DNA from: Rhynchonema sp. JSB1_4
Lineage: Eukaryota > Nematoda > Chromadorea > Monhysterida > Xyalidae
Direction of reading: 5' to 3'
DNA length: 64,000 bases
Assembly: GCA_030248065.1 (NCBI GenBank)
Contig: JASAMV010009295.1
Coordinates: 1 to 64,000 of the forward strand
Shown piece by piece: positions 11,201-22,914 of this stretch. A program made the position numbers and the translations under genes. Within the stretch, counting starts at the first letter, position 1. Each line of letters opens with the position of its first letter. The notes under the pieces are model-generated. The model was given only the letters and a program-made list of their open reading frames with translations. It ran no database searches and was not told where the DNA came from.

Positions 11201-12524
11201 CACTGAGCCCAGTGACGATGGTGAACACAATGACAACCAAGTTGACGAGCGCAATGACAGCCTGCACAGTCACGCCCTGTTTGATGCCGACACACACCAA
11301 CACAGTGAACAGCACAATCACAACAACTGCGAGAATGTCGGGCTGCTCGGCGAACCAGCCGTCGTGTGTGGAGGACTATACAAAGGTGAAACGTTATGGT
11401 GGTGCAGGATGGATGTTGAAATACACCGAGTATCCGTTGTGCCGGTACAAGTCAGGTCAGGTTACAGGCTCACTTTGTTGGGGGTTTTGACTTAGGTTTG
11501 GGCTCAAAACTGCGCGCTTACGACACACTCATCCATAAAACGCTAGCCAGCAGCTGGCCGTGCTTCTGTGAATATCAGGCGCGTGTGCTAGGCGGGCTGC
11601 CGCGTCAGCGGTGCACAAGAGTAAAAAATGTTTTGAATCCAAATCAGAGTCAATAAACCCCCGGACCAACCCTGATGTTAGCAAAGTGCACTCCGGCCGG
11701 CCACATTGTGAATTGAAACGACAATAACAGAATGTGAACAAGCTGTGATGCCAACCAAGTAATGTTCGCCAATTACATCAAGTGTTGCATCTGTGATCCA
11801 TGCGTGCGACCAATTGTCCAGATACGCCGACAACGTGCGCGCACCCACACCGGTGGACACAACAAGCTCGAACAGTGTGTTCCAACCAACCACGAACGCT
11901 GGCAGCTCGCCCAACGCTATGTAACTGAAAAATATCAGGTTGCGTCAAACTTGGTGATCGAGTCTGCCTTGGTCCGCAGGCTGAACATTTAGACCACAAG
12001 AGTTCTTTATCAAAAATTAGGAAGCAATCCCGGCTAAATTAGCGGCACAAACTGTGACCGCGACCAATACAAGACATTTACGCCCATATTGGACCTGATC
12101 CGACCGATTACCGAGATTTTCAACACACAAAGATGTACCAGCCTATAAATATAAGCGGATCCAGCGCGTGGCACCCTGGCCGCGAACTCAGCATAGCACA
12201 GACCCGACAACGACACGGCTGCTCCCGATATGACGAAGGTGAGAATGGTGGCTGGACCAGCGATGTTGTGCGTCAGTTGACCTGGCGAAAGAGCATTATT
12301 GACTTTTTGCTGCTCGCCCGATGGTGGCTTTCTCACGATGGATATTGAAAATTGAAAATGGGCATTTTTTGTGTACCTGTGAGCGCGTAAATGCCCATTC
12401 CGATCACCGATCCGAAGCTGTAAAAGAGAATATACGGCAGCGGAAGACATCGTCGCAGTGGGGACTCGGTCAAATCGGGGGATACGATTTTACGACGAAA
12501 TAAATTACGAATAAATTGGTTCAT
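8264..12524 (-). CDS. Cationic amino acid transporter (SLC7/CAT family), copy 1
   Basis: Thirteen exons, in transcript order: 12524-12377, 12281-12143, 11924-11756, 11375-11138, 10998-10894, 10803-10655, 10435-10274, 10011-9869, 9793-9678, 9611-9447, 9114-8906, 8572-8464, 8379-8264 (about 655 aa). CAT signatures are the N-terminal RRKIVSPDLTESPLRRCL, LCYAEFAARVPRAGSAY in TM3 with its conserved Glu, FGVSGVLSG, the TM8-9 segment AIPRYMYAMAVDGLLFRW, and a C-terminal YFGYxxxHS. CATs carry arginine, lysine and ornithine across the plasma membrane with 12-14 helices. The loop after TM10 (exons 9-10) is polar and diverges from copy 2. Two oddities: exon 2 must end at a GC donor (AG|GCTGGT), and exon 11 lacks an AG acceptor (CG at 9116-9115). 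The gene may therefore be decaying, or the assembly may be wrong there. Confidence 0.88.
11032..11110. repeat. Short inverted-repeat element filling CAT copy 1 intron 4
   Basis: TATCGAACTTGGTG at the left is mirrored by CACCAAGTTTGATA at the right, 79 bases end to end. It occupies more than half of the intron between exons 4 and 5. The same ends occur in other introns of this window (for example 48413-48594). Confidence 0.6.
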
Positions 12525-13180
12525 TCTGGCATGTGTATATGTAAGCGTGGGTATTTCTGTAGCTTCTGTGCCGTGCCACTGCTGGTATGAATCCTTGGTA
12601 TTAGGTATTGGTTTCAAAATTGATTCAAAGCAGTAGACCACACCCTCTAACATGCGCAACCGCAGCATAAAGAAGACTGCAATTCTCTTTCAGCAAGCGC
12701 TTGTTTCTCCAGACGAAAGGAACAGCACAGCGCGTTTTTACACTTTTGTACTATTTGCCGCACATGCACAGAACCAGTTACTTGTTACCAACACAAAACA
12801 CAGTCAAACTTCGAAGCGGACCATACTCAGCGGCCATTCAACCGAAGACAGGGGCACGACTGCATTTTACTACATATTTAGTGCAATTTGTCATTTCGAA
12901 AGTCTTTATTGTTAAAATTGTTCCAGCTGTGTAAATCGGTGTTATTTTTCGTTATCCCAAGTCCTCAATATCAAACCACTGCACTGTAATTATATTATAT
13001 ATCTGTATCAGCACAACAGGCCAAATACTCTTTTTTTAGTAAAAACTGGTGCAAATTGACACACGTGCTCTTCCGAACAAAAAAGTGTTAAATCAGTGTT
13101 ATAATATATAGAAAGCAGAACGTAGATAAAAAGGAATGTCCAAAATCGTAAACCACCAGAAAATTGTCATGCAAATTATA
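12525..13180. other. Spacer between the two CAT genes
   Basis: This is AT-rich, with no coding signal. Read on the minus strand it holds the promoter side of copy 1 and the 3' end of copy 2, with an AATAAA (12905-12910 as TTTATT on +) about 270 bases after the copy 2 stop. The tight spacing fits tandem duplication. Confidence 0.5.
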
Positions 13181-16100
13181 TCACATTCGTTGCTCGACAC
13201 TGTGGCGATAGCTGTAGCCGAAATAAATGATGAATCCTGAAATTTAAGAAATCTCATAAAAATTGGCTTATAGTAATGTCGTAAAATCATGTCGTCACAT
13301 TTTGTCGTTAAACACACGTGTTATTTTTGCGCTGATTTGGGGCTCGTGTGTTCGACGACATGATTTGACGACAAAACTATTAGCCGGAAAATTTGTGTGA
13401 AAGTACAACATGTGACATTTTTATCGGTGTTTTGTTATCATTAAAACTGCCCCTCAAACACTTACCCAGCACTATCCAGACACTGAATCGCACCCATGTG
13501 CCTGGACGAAGGTAGATGAGAAAAAGAACGTTGCAGGCGATACAGGCCAATTGCACCCAGGGAGAGTACGGTATCTGTAATAAAGCATAATAATTTTAAA
13601 ATTTGAATACACTGTACAGGTTTAAGATACGTAAAACCAACCTTAAAGTCAATGTCCTGCTCATACTGTCGTATCGACGCAATGAGAACACACGTGGTTA
13701 CAACCACAATTGTGCTTACGACGTACAGAATGATGAGCAAAACGAGCGGTGCGATGTTGTGCAGACGTGTGCAAATACAGAGCACAACCAAGGCCAGTGA
13801 GAATACCAGCATGCTGTAAGTGACCACCGATTCTGGTAACACGCCGACAGCTGCAAAAATTATCGATGACTTATGGGTGCCTGAATTGAGATAGTTTTTC
13901 AGCCGTTCGGTGCACGCGGTTGTGAAAATTATCTGATTGAGGACCGAACCGTTTCATTTTGAATCAAAAGCGCTTGTTATGTCGATAATTGTTTGTGCTG
14001 GACCAACGTAATCGTCTCTGAATCCAAGTTGGCATCAAGTCTGAATCAACGCTGGGAGACGTTACTGAAGTGGAGTCTGTACCAGATCCAATTGCAGGCA
14101 AGCTCGAACGCTCGTAATCTAATGGCGGTGCTGCGAAGCAATGTTTGGTACATTAAATTATTATGACTATTTTCATCCACCACTCGTCCTAAACATCAGT
14201 ATTGCACACCTGTCGACCCAATGCTGCGGTAATCATTCAATGACTTGTTGTCCTCCTTTCCGAGTATGAATTGTGTCTCTGAATCGCCACCGGTCGTCTC
14301 CGCAAGCACGTGATGACGTGGATGTCGGTATCTGTTGATGCCAAAAACCGTTGGACATTTCATCATCTTGTTTTCAGCGAGCATAAAGCCATGGCTCGTG
14401 TGTATCTTTGAGCTTTCGTGTTCATCTGGAGCATTCGCACTGACGAGTACCTGGTGCACCGAGTCAGTGAAAATATCATATGTATGTCGACGAGTGTAAC
14501 CAAAGAACACGGTGGACAATTCGAGCGATTTTTTGGACAATTTTTATCCAAGATCTAGACTGCCAACAATCATGTGTGCGCTTCGAGAATCGCACCGAAC
14601 GTCACGTCACCTGAGCACCAACGACGACATTGCGGTGCCGGTGAACGCAATCAAGGTGCCGATGGCTGTGAATTCGACCAATGTGCTCTGATTGAACACC
14701 AACACCAAGAACGTCATGAATGCGGCCGTCGTCAAAGCGGCCGGAATTGGCACCTGATAGAAAACGTTGAAGCATCAGCTCTCTTACGTGCATGGGTCTA
14801 AGCTCTTCTACATGGTAGGGCTCGCGTTTTCGGTCACAATTCAGTGACAGTTAGGATATTAACAGCAGACTGAAAAAAATTGACAATGTCGAACATTTCG
14901 CTGTGAAAAGTTACTACAAAGTTCAGACGCGCGCGGGAATATGCCTGGGTATCTACATCACCAACCCCACCTGAATTTGATGTTCCAGTCCGGGAACACA
15001 AAAAAAATAACAGAAACCATTGTGATGACCACAACCTGAGTGCGTTGATTGACATGTGCCATCCATGCGAAGAGTATGCCGTCGCCAGCCATCGCATAGA
15101 TGTACCTGGGTATGGCACACATCACAGCAAACACGTGTGCCGACATTGCACAACCCGCGCCGATGGCGACAATCGTGGCTGCCCAGGGCAGGCCCAACTG
15201 AAACATCATCCAGTCACGGTTAAGATGCCTTGCTTCAAAAAGCAGCGCAGAAAATCACCACCAACGTATTTGAACATGTGCACAAACGCACTATCTGCGT
15301 TGACCAGTGTATAGGGCACGGCCAAGGCGAGTGTTACTGACAGCAATACATAAAAGATCGATGAGATCACCAATGTGACCAGGATCGAGATCGAAATCGA
15401 ACGTTTCGGATCTGTGGATATTGATTAAAAATGTAAACATGCCCTGAATTGAAAAGTAGCCCCTAACTTTTCGCTTCCTCAGCCATCATAGCAACACTTT
15501 CGAAACCAGCGAATGCGAACACTGTGCTGCCGACGGCACTGGCGATGCCGGCGATGCCGTAGGGCGTGAAACCTGTGAAACATCAGTTTTGGTGCGACTC
15601 ACACTCAACTTGGCGGTCTATTGTGGACCCACTTTTCTGGGTAGTATCAAACTTGGTGATCGGACAGGATTGGTTGGTTTTTTCGTGGTCGGACCGGTTA
15701 CACGGTCAGGAGCTAGTTTTCGGTTTTCCTGTCGCGGTGCATCCGATATCGGTTTCACATGTCGAAGACAGTTGGTACACCAGATCATCATCTGTGCAAA
15801 GAAGCTCTCCGACCCTACCTCCCGGATGCGTGCCCATTGGGTCGTTCTGTGTGCTCCACAATGAAACATCATGTCCAGCTATCAAGCCGACAACAACGGT
15901 GAATGCGAGAACGACGAGGTTGAACGCGATGATGATGCCTTGGAATGTCACGCCCTCTTTGACACCGAGGCAGACGAAGACGGTGAATACGACGATAATG
16001 ATCACCGCTAGTACGTCCGGCTCATCAGCGAAGTGACCACCGGACTGGGGCTGGAACGGATTGTGGTTATAAATGAGTGAACATACGATGACTGGTTCGG

Positions 16101-17492
16101 TCCGGTCTTGCCTTGGTCACGCAGCCTTTTGTGTTAAAAGTTCACTGGTGCCACAAATTTTGACCAGCGTAACAGTAGTTTATCAGTTGAATAGGAACAA
16201 CTTCAATATATGCACTGGTCTAAAATAAATGGTAAATTTCGAAAAGAAAATCGTCAATAGATGCAAAGAGCCTCGCGACCAACTCAGAATCGTACCGGAC
16301 TGATCACCGCGTTTGATACTGCCAAATTATAAATAAAAACGACCAGCCACCAAATAATGTCCGCCGGTGACATCCCTGGTTGCATTCCTAATCCATCCAT
16401 CAAGCCATTCATCCAGATATTCCGATATCGTTCGACATCCCACTCCGGCACCGACGATCGTTTCGAACAACATGTTCCAACCGACAAAGAATGCCGGCAG
16501 CTCGCCTAATGCCATGTAACTGGAAACACGTTGGACTTACAAAATGGGAACGATGAGAAAATCGGTATGCATACATGAGGTTGAGCACACCCTGACCTGA
16601 ACTTGGTGAGCCATCGGGTCCGGTCCGACCTTGCCTTGGCCACGTCACGTGACTTTTTCTATGACGAACGTTATTTCGACCAGCGTAAGAGCTGTTCGGT
16701 CCTCCATGTCACGCACACTACCGGCTTCAATTTGCTCACAAAACAGAAAAGAAGCTAAAACCGTCATTTATGTTCACAAGCACACGAACGTGTAAATGTA
16801 GGAAGATCCAGCGCGAGGCACGCGGGCCGCGAACTCGGCGTAGCACAATGCTGACAGGGCAATGACCACCGACGATACAAGAAAAGCGATCACTGTGGCT
16901 GGACCAGCGATGTATTTCACCAGTTGACCTATGTGCAGGATTAGATCATTTTGAGAAACCAAAGTAACTTGTTCCTGTGATGGCTTATGTAGGTTCGGAA
17001 CAGGTCTATTGGCTTACATATGTTTTTACTGTACCTTGGTCTATCGCCAAGGTACATACAGTATAAACATAAACCCTTCTATTTATTTGCCTTGCAGGTC
17101 TAAACTTCGGATTATCATAAGTGTCAGTCTAAGTTCAGGCATAGTGCGGACAAGCTTCATCACATCCGCAGTGTGTTGATCATTGTGCTGTCGCTCGATC
17201 TATAGATTCTAACACACGAGCCTGAATTCTAAATTCAGCACAGACATCCTGTGCGTCAGGCACCCGTCAGTATGAACATTACTGACACACCCACACAATC
17301 ACGGTCGCTTTGATTGCAAACACAATTACAATTGCACCAACCAGTGAGTGCATACACGCCTACGCCAACCACTGTGCCGATGCCGAAGAACAACACATGC
17401 GGCAGAGACAGACACCGTCGAAGCGGGGTGTCGGTCAGATTGGGTGATACGATCTTGCGACGGAATAGATTGCGCACAAACACGCTGGTCAT
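13181..17492 (-). CDS. Cationic amino acid transporter (SLC7/CAT family), copy 2
   Basis: Thirteen exons in phase: 17492-17342, 16928-16790, 16519-16351, 16050-15819, 15572-15468, 15411-15266, 15197-15036, 14753-14611, 14331-14210, 14130-14008, 13850-13642, 13574-13466, 13236-13181 (621 aa). It matches copy 1 exon for exon: ten of thirteen exons are of equal or near-equal length and all phases agree. Motifs are RNLFRRKIVSPNLT, LCYAEFAARVPRAGSSY, AIPRYIYAMAGDGILFAW and IIYFGYSYRHS. All splice sites are canonical here, so this is probably the better preserved copy. Differences concentrate in the external loop of exon 3, the polar loop of exons 9-10 and the shortened C-terminus (stop 12 codons after the FGY motif, against 32 in copy 1). 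Expected role: plasma-membrane uptake of basic amino acids. Confidence 0.93.
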
Positions 17493-18395
17493 GATTAATT
17501 GTTACAGCTTGTTGTATGCTGTCTGGCCTCTTTATGGTGACGTGATCGGGATTCGTCGGTCTCTAAAAGGAATGTTCGCACTCACTATGCCGAATGCTAA
17601 TTATTGGAGATGAATGGCAGTTAGAACAACAGCAAAAGAAATTCTAGAGTTAGAACATTCACTAATTTTCCCAACCTACACGGTCGGTTTCGGTCGGTTT
17701 CACTATCATTTCAAAGACGTTTTCATTATAACTTTCAACGGCTTCAGGTGGGTGGTTTTGTGTTGGCAGTCGTAACACAGATACCAACTCTCACTGCGAA
17801 AGGAAAACACCGAGTATTTTGATTTGATTTCAAGCGCAAAACATATGCGAAATGCAGTGAAAAAACATGTTGCAGATTGCACATTTATGTGAAACTCGTT
17901 TAATGAATTTTTTACGACAGTCGTTCTTTTGCAGCTGTTGTATTTTACGTATAGCTGTTGCAGGACTGTTTTGTATGGTCACTGGGTCATATCGTGCAAG
18001 TTTAAAAACTGAACTGTGCATTACGCAAAGGGCAAGAGGAATCGTGAAACTTTATATTCAGGAAGCCGAATTATTTTATTTTATCAAACAAGCATAGGGT
18101 TGTATTTTTAGCCGAATTAAGCCGAATGGAATCGTTTATATACGGTCAAACATGGTGTTGGGGAAATCACAGGCGAATGGAGTAAAACATGTTTAAAAAT
18201 CAAAAAGTGAAAAGGTATCTGAGATAAACATGAATAGAATTTTGCAACGAAGTATACAAAGATCAGAGATCATATGTTCATCAACAGAATTTCCAAGCCT
18301 AACATCGCATCAAGTACACTAGGACAAGGACAAACGAACAAAACCAAAATAAACAAATCAAGTCAATTCCAAAAATACGATTATTCTGTAATGTT
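17493..18395. other. Spacer between CAT copy 2 and the first SLC13 gene
   Basis: No gene was found. It must contain the copy 2 promoter and the 3' end of the SLC13 gene at 18396-22491; a minus-strand AATAAA (TTTATT on + at about 18075) is a candidate signal. The remainder is AT-rich and unremarkable. Confidence 0.45.
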
Positions 18396-21300
18396 TCACG
18401 GCACGACAACAGTTTTATTCGTAAGAATGGCCCAGTCTGGGAAGGTGTCCAATGGATATATTGTGTAACCGTAGGTGGTCGTGTTGATAACAATCAGCAC
18501 CAGACAGATTACCGACACTACGATGCCGCCTTTAGCCTGAGTACGGAAGCAGGGAGATTGAAAGTGCAGAAATTTTGGAGGTGTAGAAGTTTGATGGTTT
18601 GGATAAGTTAGGCACCTATCTTGGCGTGTCAAGCTTGGCGATTAGGTCGGACCCTCCTGGTCACAGGGGGCCACTAACGAACATTTTTAACCGAAGCAGT
18701 TCAGTCTGGGAAGACCTTGTGGCCACTGTAGATTCCGAAACACATTACATACCCCAAACGCAAAAAGGTGAGTGAGATCCTCGCAGTTTGACGCCGCTTT
18801 ACAGCACAAGTAGCAATATTGAAACATCACCGACCATGTCAGCCACTTGCAACATTCCACCGGTGAACACAATAGCGTTTGGCGGTGTGCCAACGGGCAG
18901 AATGAATGCATAGGAACACACCAATGTGACTGGCAGCATGAACATCAATGGGTTGTAGTGCAGTTGTTCGGCCTGCAAGTGCATGCGATACGGTATATTG
19001 GCATCCGTCAAGTGACATCAGCAATGTAAACAGCACGGGCGTGTCTTTCAGATGACGTCACAGACAGACGGTGACCCGGGTGGTCGTCAGTGCGAATGCA
19101 CAAAAATGACCAGCCAACAGGTCACTTTTCGAAAAATCCGACTTGCAACCCTCAACTCAAGCTCACCATTTCAGCGACAATGCTGACGAATATAACGGCG
19201 GTGACGGCGTTGCTGCAAATGTTGGTGACGAGCGTGGTCGCGATCAGGCACATGACCAACAGCCAGAACTCGTTCAGAAACGACAACGAACGCAGCGCGT
19301 CGCCGATGTCGTGCGACAGACCGGATTTCTGCAATTTTGATGTCCGTCATGACACCATACTGCGCCTGTAATCAATCTGGCTGGCTGGTTTTTCAGTCAA
19401 TAAACGCAGAATGGCCAAATTAGTTCCCTCGATCTCAAACCAACATTCACTCCCTCAGCCAACGCAAATCCGCCACCCAACAGCACAATAACAGCCCACG
19501 GGAATTTGCGTTGAATCGTGGCCCAGTCCATCAATGATTCACGAATATGCGGTGCACTGTCACGCTGGGCTGGAAACTTACAAAAATGCTTCTCACTGGG
19601 CGACGGATTGCTTATGTCCGTTGAGTGATGGTACCCAATGACTTACCACGCCAGCACAGCCAGTCCGGTCGTTTACTAGGCAGAATGAATAGAAGCAGTG
19701 TGATCACCATGGCACTGGTGGAGTCCAACACGTACCTGAATTGAAAAATAGTGTTTGTGAACAAAATTAAACCGATAAACTTCAAAATGAATATATGCAG
19801 ACTTGTGCTTGAAGAGTGCTCCGAAGCCCGGCACCACTTCTGGTTCGCGGAAAATTAGCAGCAAAAGAAACACGATGAACAGCAGTAGGACGGACCACTC
19901 GGCGAAACTGGAAACGTAAAAGGTCAGCATTAAGAAATAATAAAGAGAAAATCGCAAAAAAAGGAAGAGAAAACCCGTAATGGACTCACGACATTGTTGG
20001 CAGGTCGGTGTATCGCCTTTTGATCATTCGCGAGATTGAGTCATCAGTTTTAGGCTGGTCGCCCTTTAGTTTCATGTACGAGCGTGGGTCACAAATCGAT
20101 AATGTTTCACGAATGCCGAGAAAGACGAGCGTCAGTGTGAGCCAACAGCATATGATTGACACGACCATCAATGGGAATGCGAAACGCATCCAGCCCAGAA
20201 AGGTTATCATGCCGGTCGCGTTCGGGTAACGTCTGGAATAGCAATGGGAAGTTGTGAAACATCAACGTCAGCTGAATTGAATCGGACGTGTAGCAATTGA
20301 CAGGTGGCCGATGTTTCACGGAGACACACGGATAACTGACGGAACATCATCGGTCACCGGAGTGTCAATGAGATCACCATTGAGCTTCATTGCACAACAC
20401 CCAAACGAACTTGTCAAAAATCTCCAAGAACACGAGATTCGGTGGTGTGCTTGTGAGTGTGGCAGTGCCACCGATGTTGGCCGCAAACGCCACACCCAAC
20501 AACAACATTTTGGCCAGCGGTTTGTCGTCGTCGTGCAGCTCGGCCAAGTCGATGTCGGCTGACGTCACTGATAAGGAACTGAAACATCAGATCAGGTTTT
20601 TGGGGCGTCTAAATAGTAAAATCCTCCATGTAACTAATATTGTTCAGCAACATCTACCCTCAACTTATCTACTGACGACGATCCCAACTGCCAGCTCAAA
20701 CCAAAGTACAATCCAACATCCTTCTTGTCACCAACGAATGAGCACCCCAATTCAACCGCATACCTTTTCGGTCTGTTCTCCCCGTCCTCAGCATCGAGCA
20801 GCGCTTGTGTCTCCGATTGTATCTGACATCGATTCAATGCGAATTGCACGATCACGCTCGTCGCGATTGGCATCATCATGGCTGTGGTGGCCGTGTTGCT
20901 GATCCACATGCTTCAAGCCGTGAAATCATCAATTGATTTTCTGATCGCATTCGCAATGTAATGATCGCAACTTGCACAATCCATGAGAACATGTCTCTTG
21001 TGATTCAACAGACCAGCAAGCAGCATGATAACAAGAAAGGCATTGCAGTGTGACAGCAGTGAGTTTTGTGTATACCGTCTTCTTTTCACAGACGGATGAT
21101 GTATCAGGCCATCGTCAGTTCGAATAGTCGCCGCGTAAACCCAAAAAGAGCAGTACTCTCATGAAACGTCGCTACATAGTTGCATAACATCAAATCAAAT
21201 CACACACAGATTATCTGCAAGAAAAACCCTCAAAGTCAAAAAGATCCCCAGAGCCCGAACCTGAGAAAAGCGGTCACCGCCATGAAACCGAACAGCACCC

Positions 21301-22491
21301 TGAAATAAAAACTAAGGGGTTGAAGCCAAAGTGAAACTTTAGCCAATTACATGCAGTAACGTGATCCGACCATTTAGGTTGCGATCCAACGATGGTTAAT
21401 ACTCGCAACGCAATGCGCACGTGCAGATTACATTTTTCAACTGCCAACGCCATGATCAGGCCGCCCATGAACAAAAAGCTGATGTGCTGCAAGGACCCAT
21501 GAATAGAAAGCTAATGCCCATGCAAGGACAAAAAAAATTTTACAACCTAATCGCACATTCACCCTTCCAAAGACAAAACCCCAAAAAAACACCCCCCCAA
21601 AAAAAAAAAAAAAAAAAACAACCACAAATATAAATTTTTAAGGAAAAAGAGAGAGAAAAAACGAGAGATAAAAAGAGAAAAACCCTTGGCTTCGAAGTGT
21701 CCGGCTTGAACTTATTGATTTGTCCGGATTTGATCCCATGAAATTTTACGAGATATTTTGAGGGATATTTTGCCTCAAGGCACCAATTTTGACCAGCGTA
21801 AAAGTTGCTGTCAGGCCAACTAACAGGCAAATTTTTACACTGGTCGAAGTTCGTGGCAACATCACATCATGAACTAATCGTCACTGCAAAATGTCCAGTG
21901 ACTAAGGAAGATCCAATCCAGTCCGATCACCAAGTTTCAGAATTTCAGAAAATTGAATGAAAAAAACCCACAAAATTCTTGACGTACTGACCGACAGATA
22001 TTTAGCGCACGTTTCAGCAGCCGTCAGCACACCCAGGACTGGGAATAGACATTGTGGAATCAAGGCGGTGACGGCCAAAGGCAGCGTTTCGAACATCCAA
22101 TAGATTCCCATCACCACAACGACGTAGCCGCACTTCGCTTGACGCTCCTGTTTTTGGACCGTCGCACCAAATGTGATTTTCGTATGAATGTCCAAACAGA
22201 TCAGATCATCCGGTAACCGTCGGTGAAAAGCACAACCTACCGAATGGGCATGATAACGCAACAATTGCCACCCACCCAGTCATTGCTGGGTGCTCAAGCA
22301 GCAATAATCACAATCGCAAAATAGTTTACCTCCGGTCCAGTGACAAACAACAGTGGCGAAGCGATAGCTGGTGCGAGCACAATTATGAGCATTTTGCGAA
22401 AAACGATCAAGTCTTTCAGAATTCGCTTCAGCGTCTTGCACGGCACACGCCCAGCATTGGTAACGAACACATCAAGGGTGCTGGACGTCAT
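18396..22491 (-). CDS. SLC13/INDY-type sodium-coupled anion transporter, copy 1
   Basis: Thirteen exons: 22491-22330, 22147-21992, 21486-21371, 21299-21261, 20910-20732, 20567-20411, 20232-19990, 19907-19803, 19735-19647, 19569-19451, 19328-19167, 18972-18835, 18536-18396 (601 aa). The family marks are [18 protein letters not shown] in the first half, [18 protein letters not shown], and the Na/sulfate symporter signature [17 protein letters not shown] (about residues 528-544). SLC13 proteins move di- and tricarboxylates or sulfate with sodium across the plasma membrane through two inverted repeats, each with SNT/TPPN-type binding loops; both loops are intact here. The 3' boundary of exon 5 is uncertain because several GT donors exist; the one given keeps the phase. 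Intron 3 contains a poly-A/poly-C tract near 21580-21620. Substrate cannot be told from sequence alone. Confidence 0.92.
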
Positions 22492-22914
22492 GTTTCTTTG
22501 GCAAACTATGCAGATCAATTTCTGGAAACGTTGCACAAAGTTACGTTGTGGGCTATGCGCATGTGCAGAGCAAGCTACAAGAACAAAAAATACCGGCTCC
22601 TAAAAAAATGAGAGACAGACAACTGTCAGAATCAAGTGTAAACACCTGCCATTTCTATAGTTGGTGACGTTTGTTGGATTGTGGAGATCAAGGTTTGCTG
22701 CTGAGTTATAAGTTTGATTGGTTGCTGCGTTTGATTTGAATTTTGGGGTTTGGCGCCATTTTCTGCGATATTGTATATCTTTATGCACAATTTCTAACAC
22801 ACGGTAATAAAAATGAACACTTGAGAAATTTCACTGTAATATTCACCAGGAAAACAATGCACTAACATTGAGAAGACACATCAAAATAATAAAGAAAGTA
22901 AAAATTGCTAGGGA
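22492..22914. other. Spacer between the two SLC13 genes
   Basis: Only about 420 bases separate the start codon of copy 1 from the stop codon of copy 2. It is AT-rich with no visible gene. It must hold the promoter of copy 1, or an untranslated first exon, and the 3' end of copy 2. Confidence 0.5.

Noticed and set aside
21580..21625. Poly-C/poly-A tract as a processed-transcript tail
   Set aside because: No adjacent retrocopy or target duplication could be found; it is read as a simple repeat within the intron.
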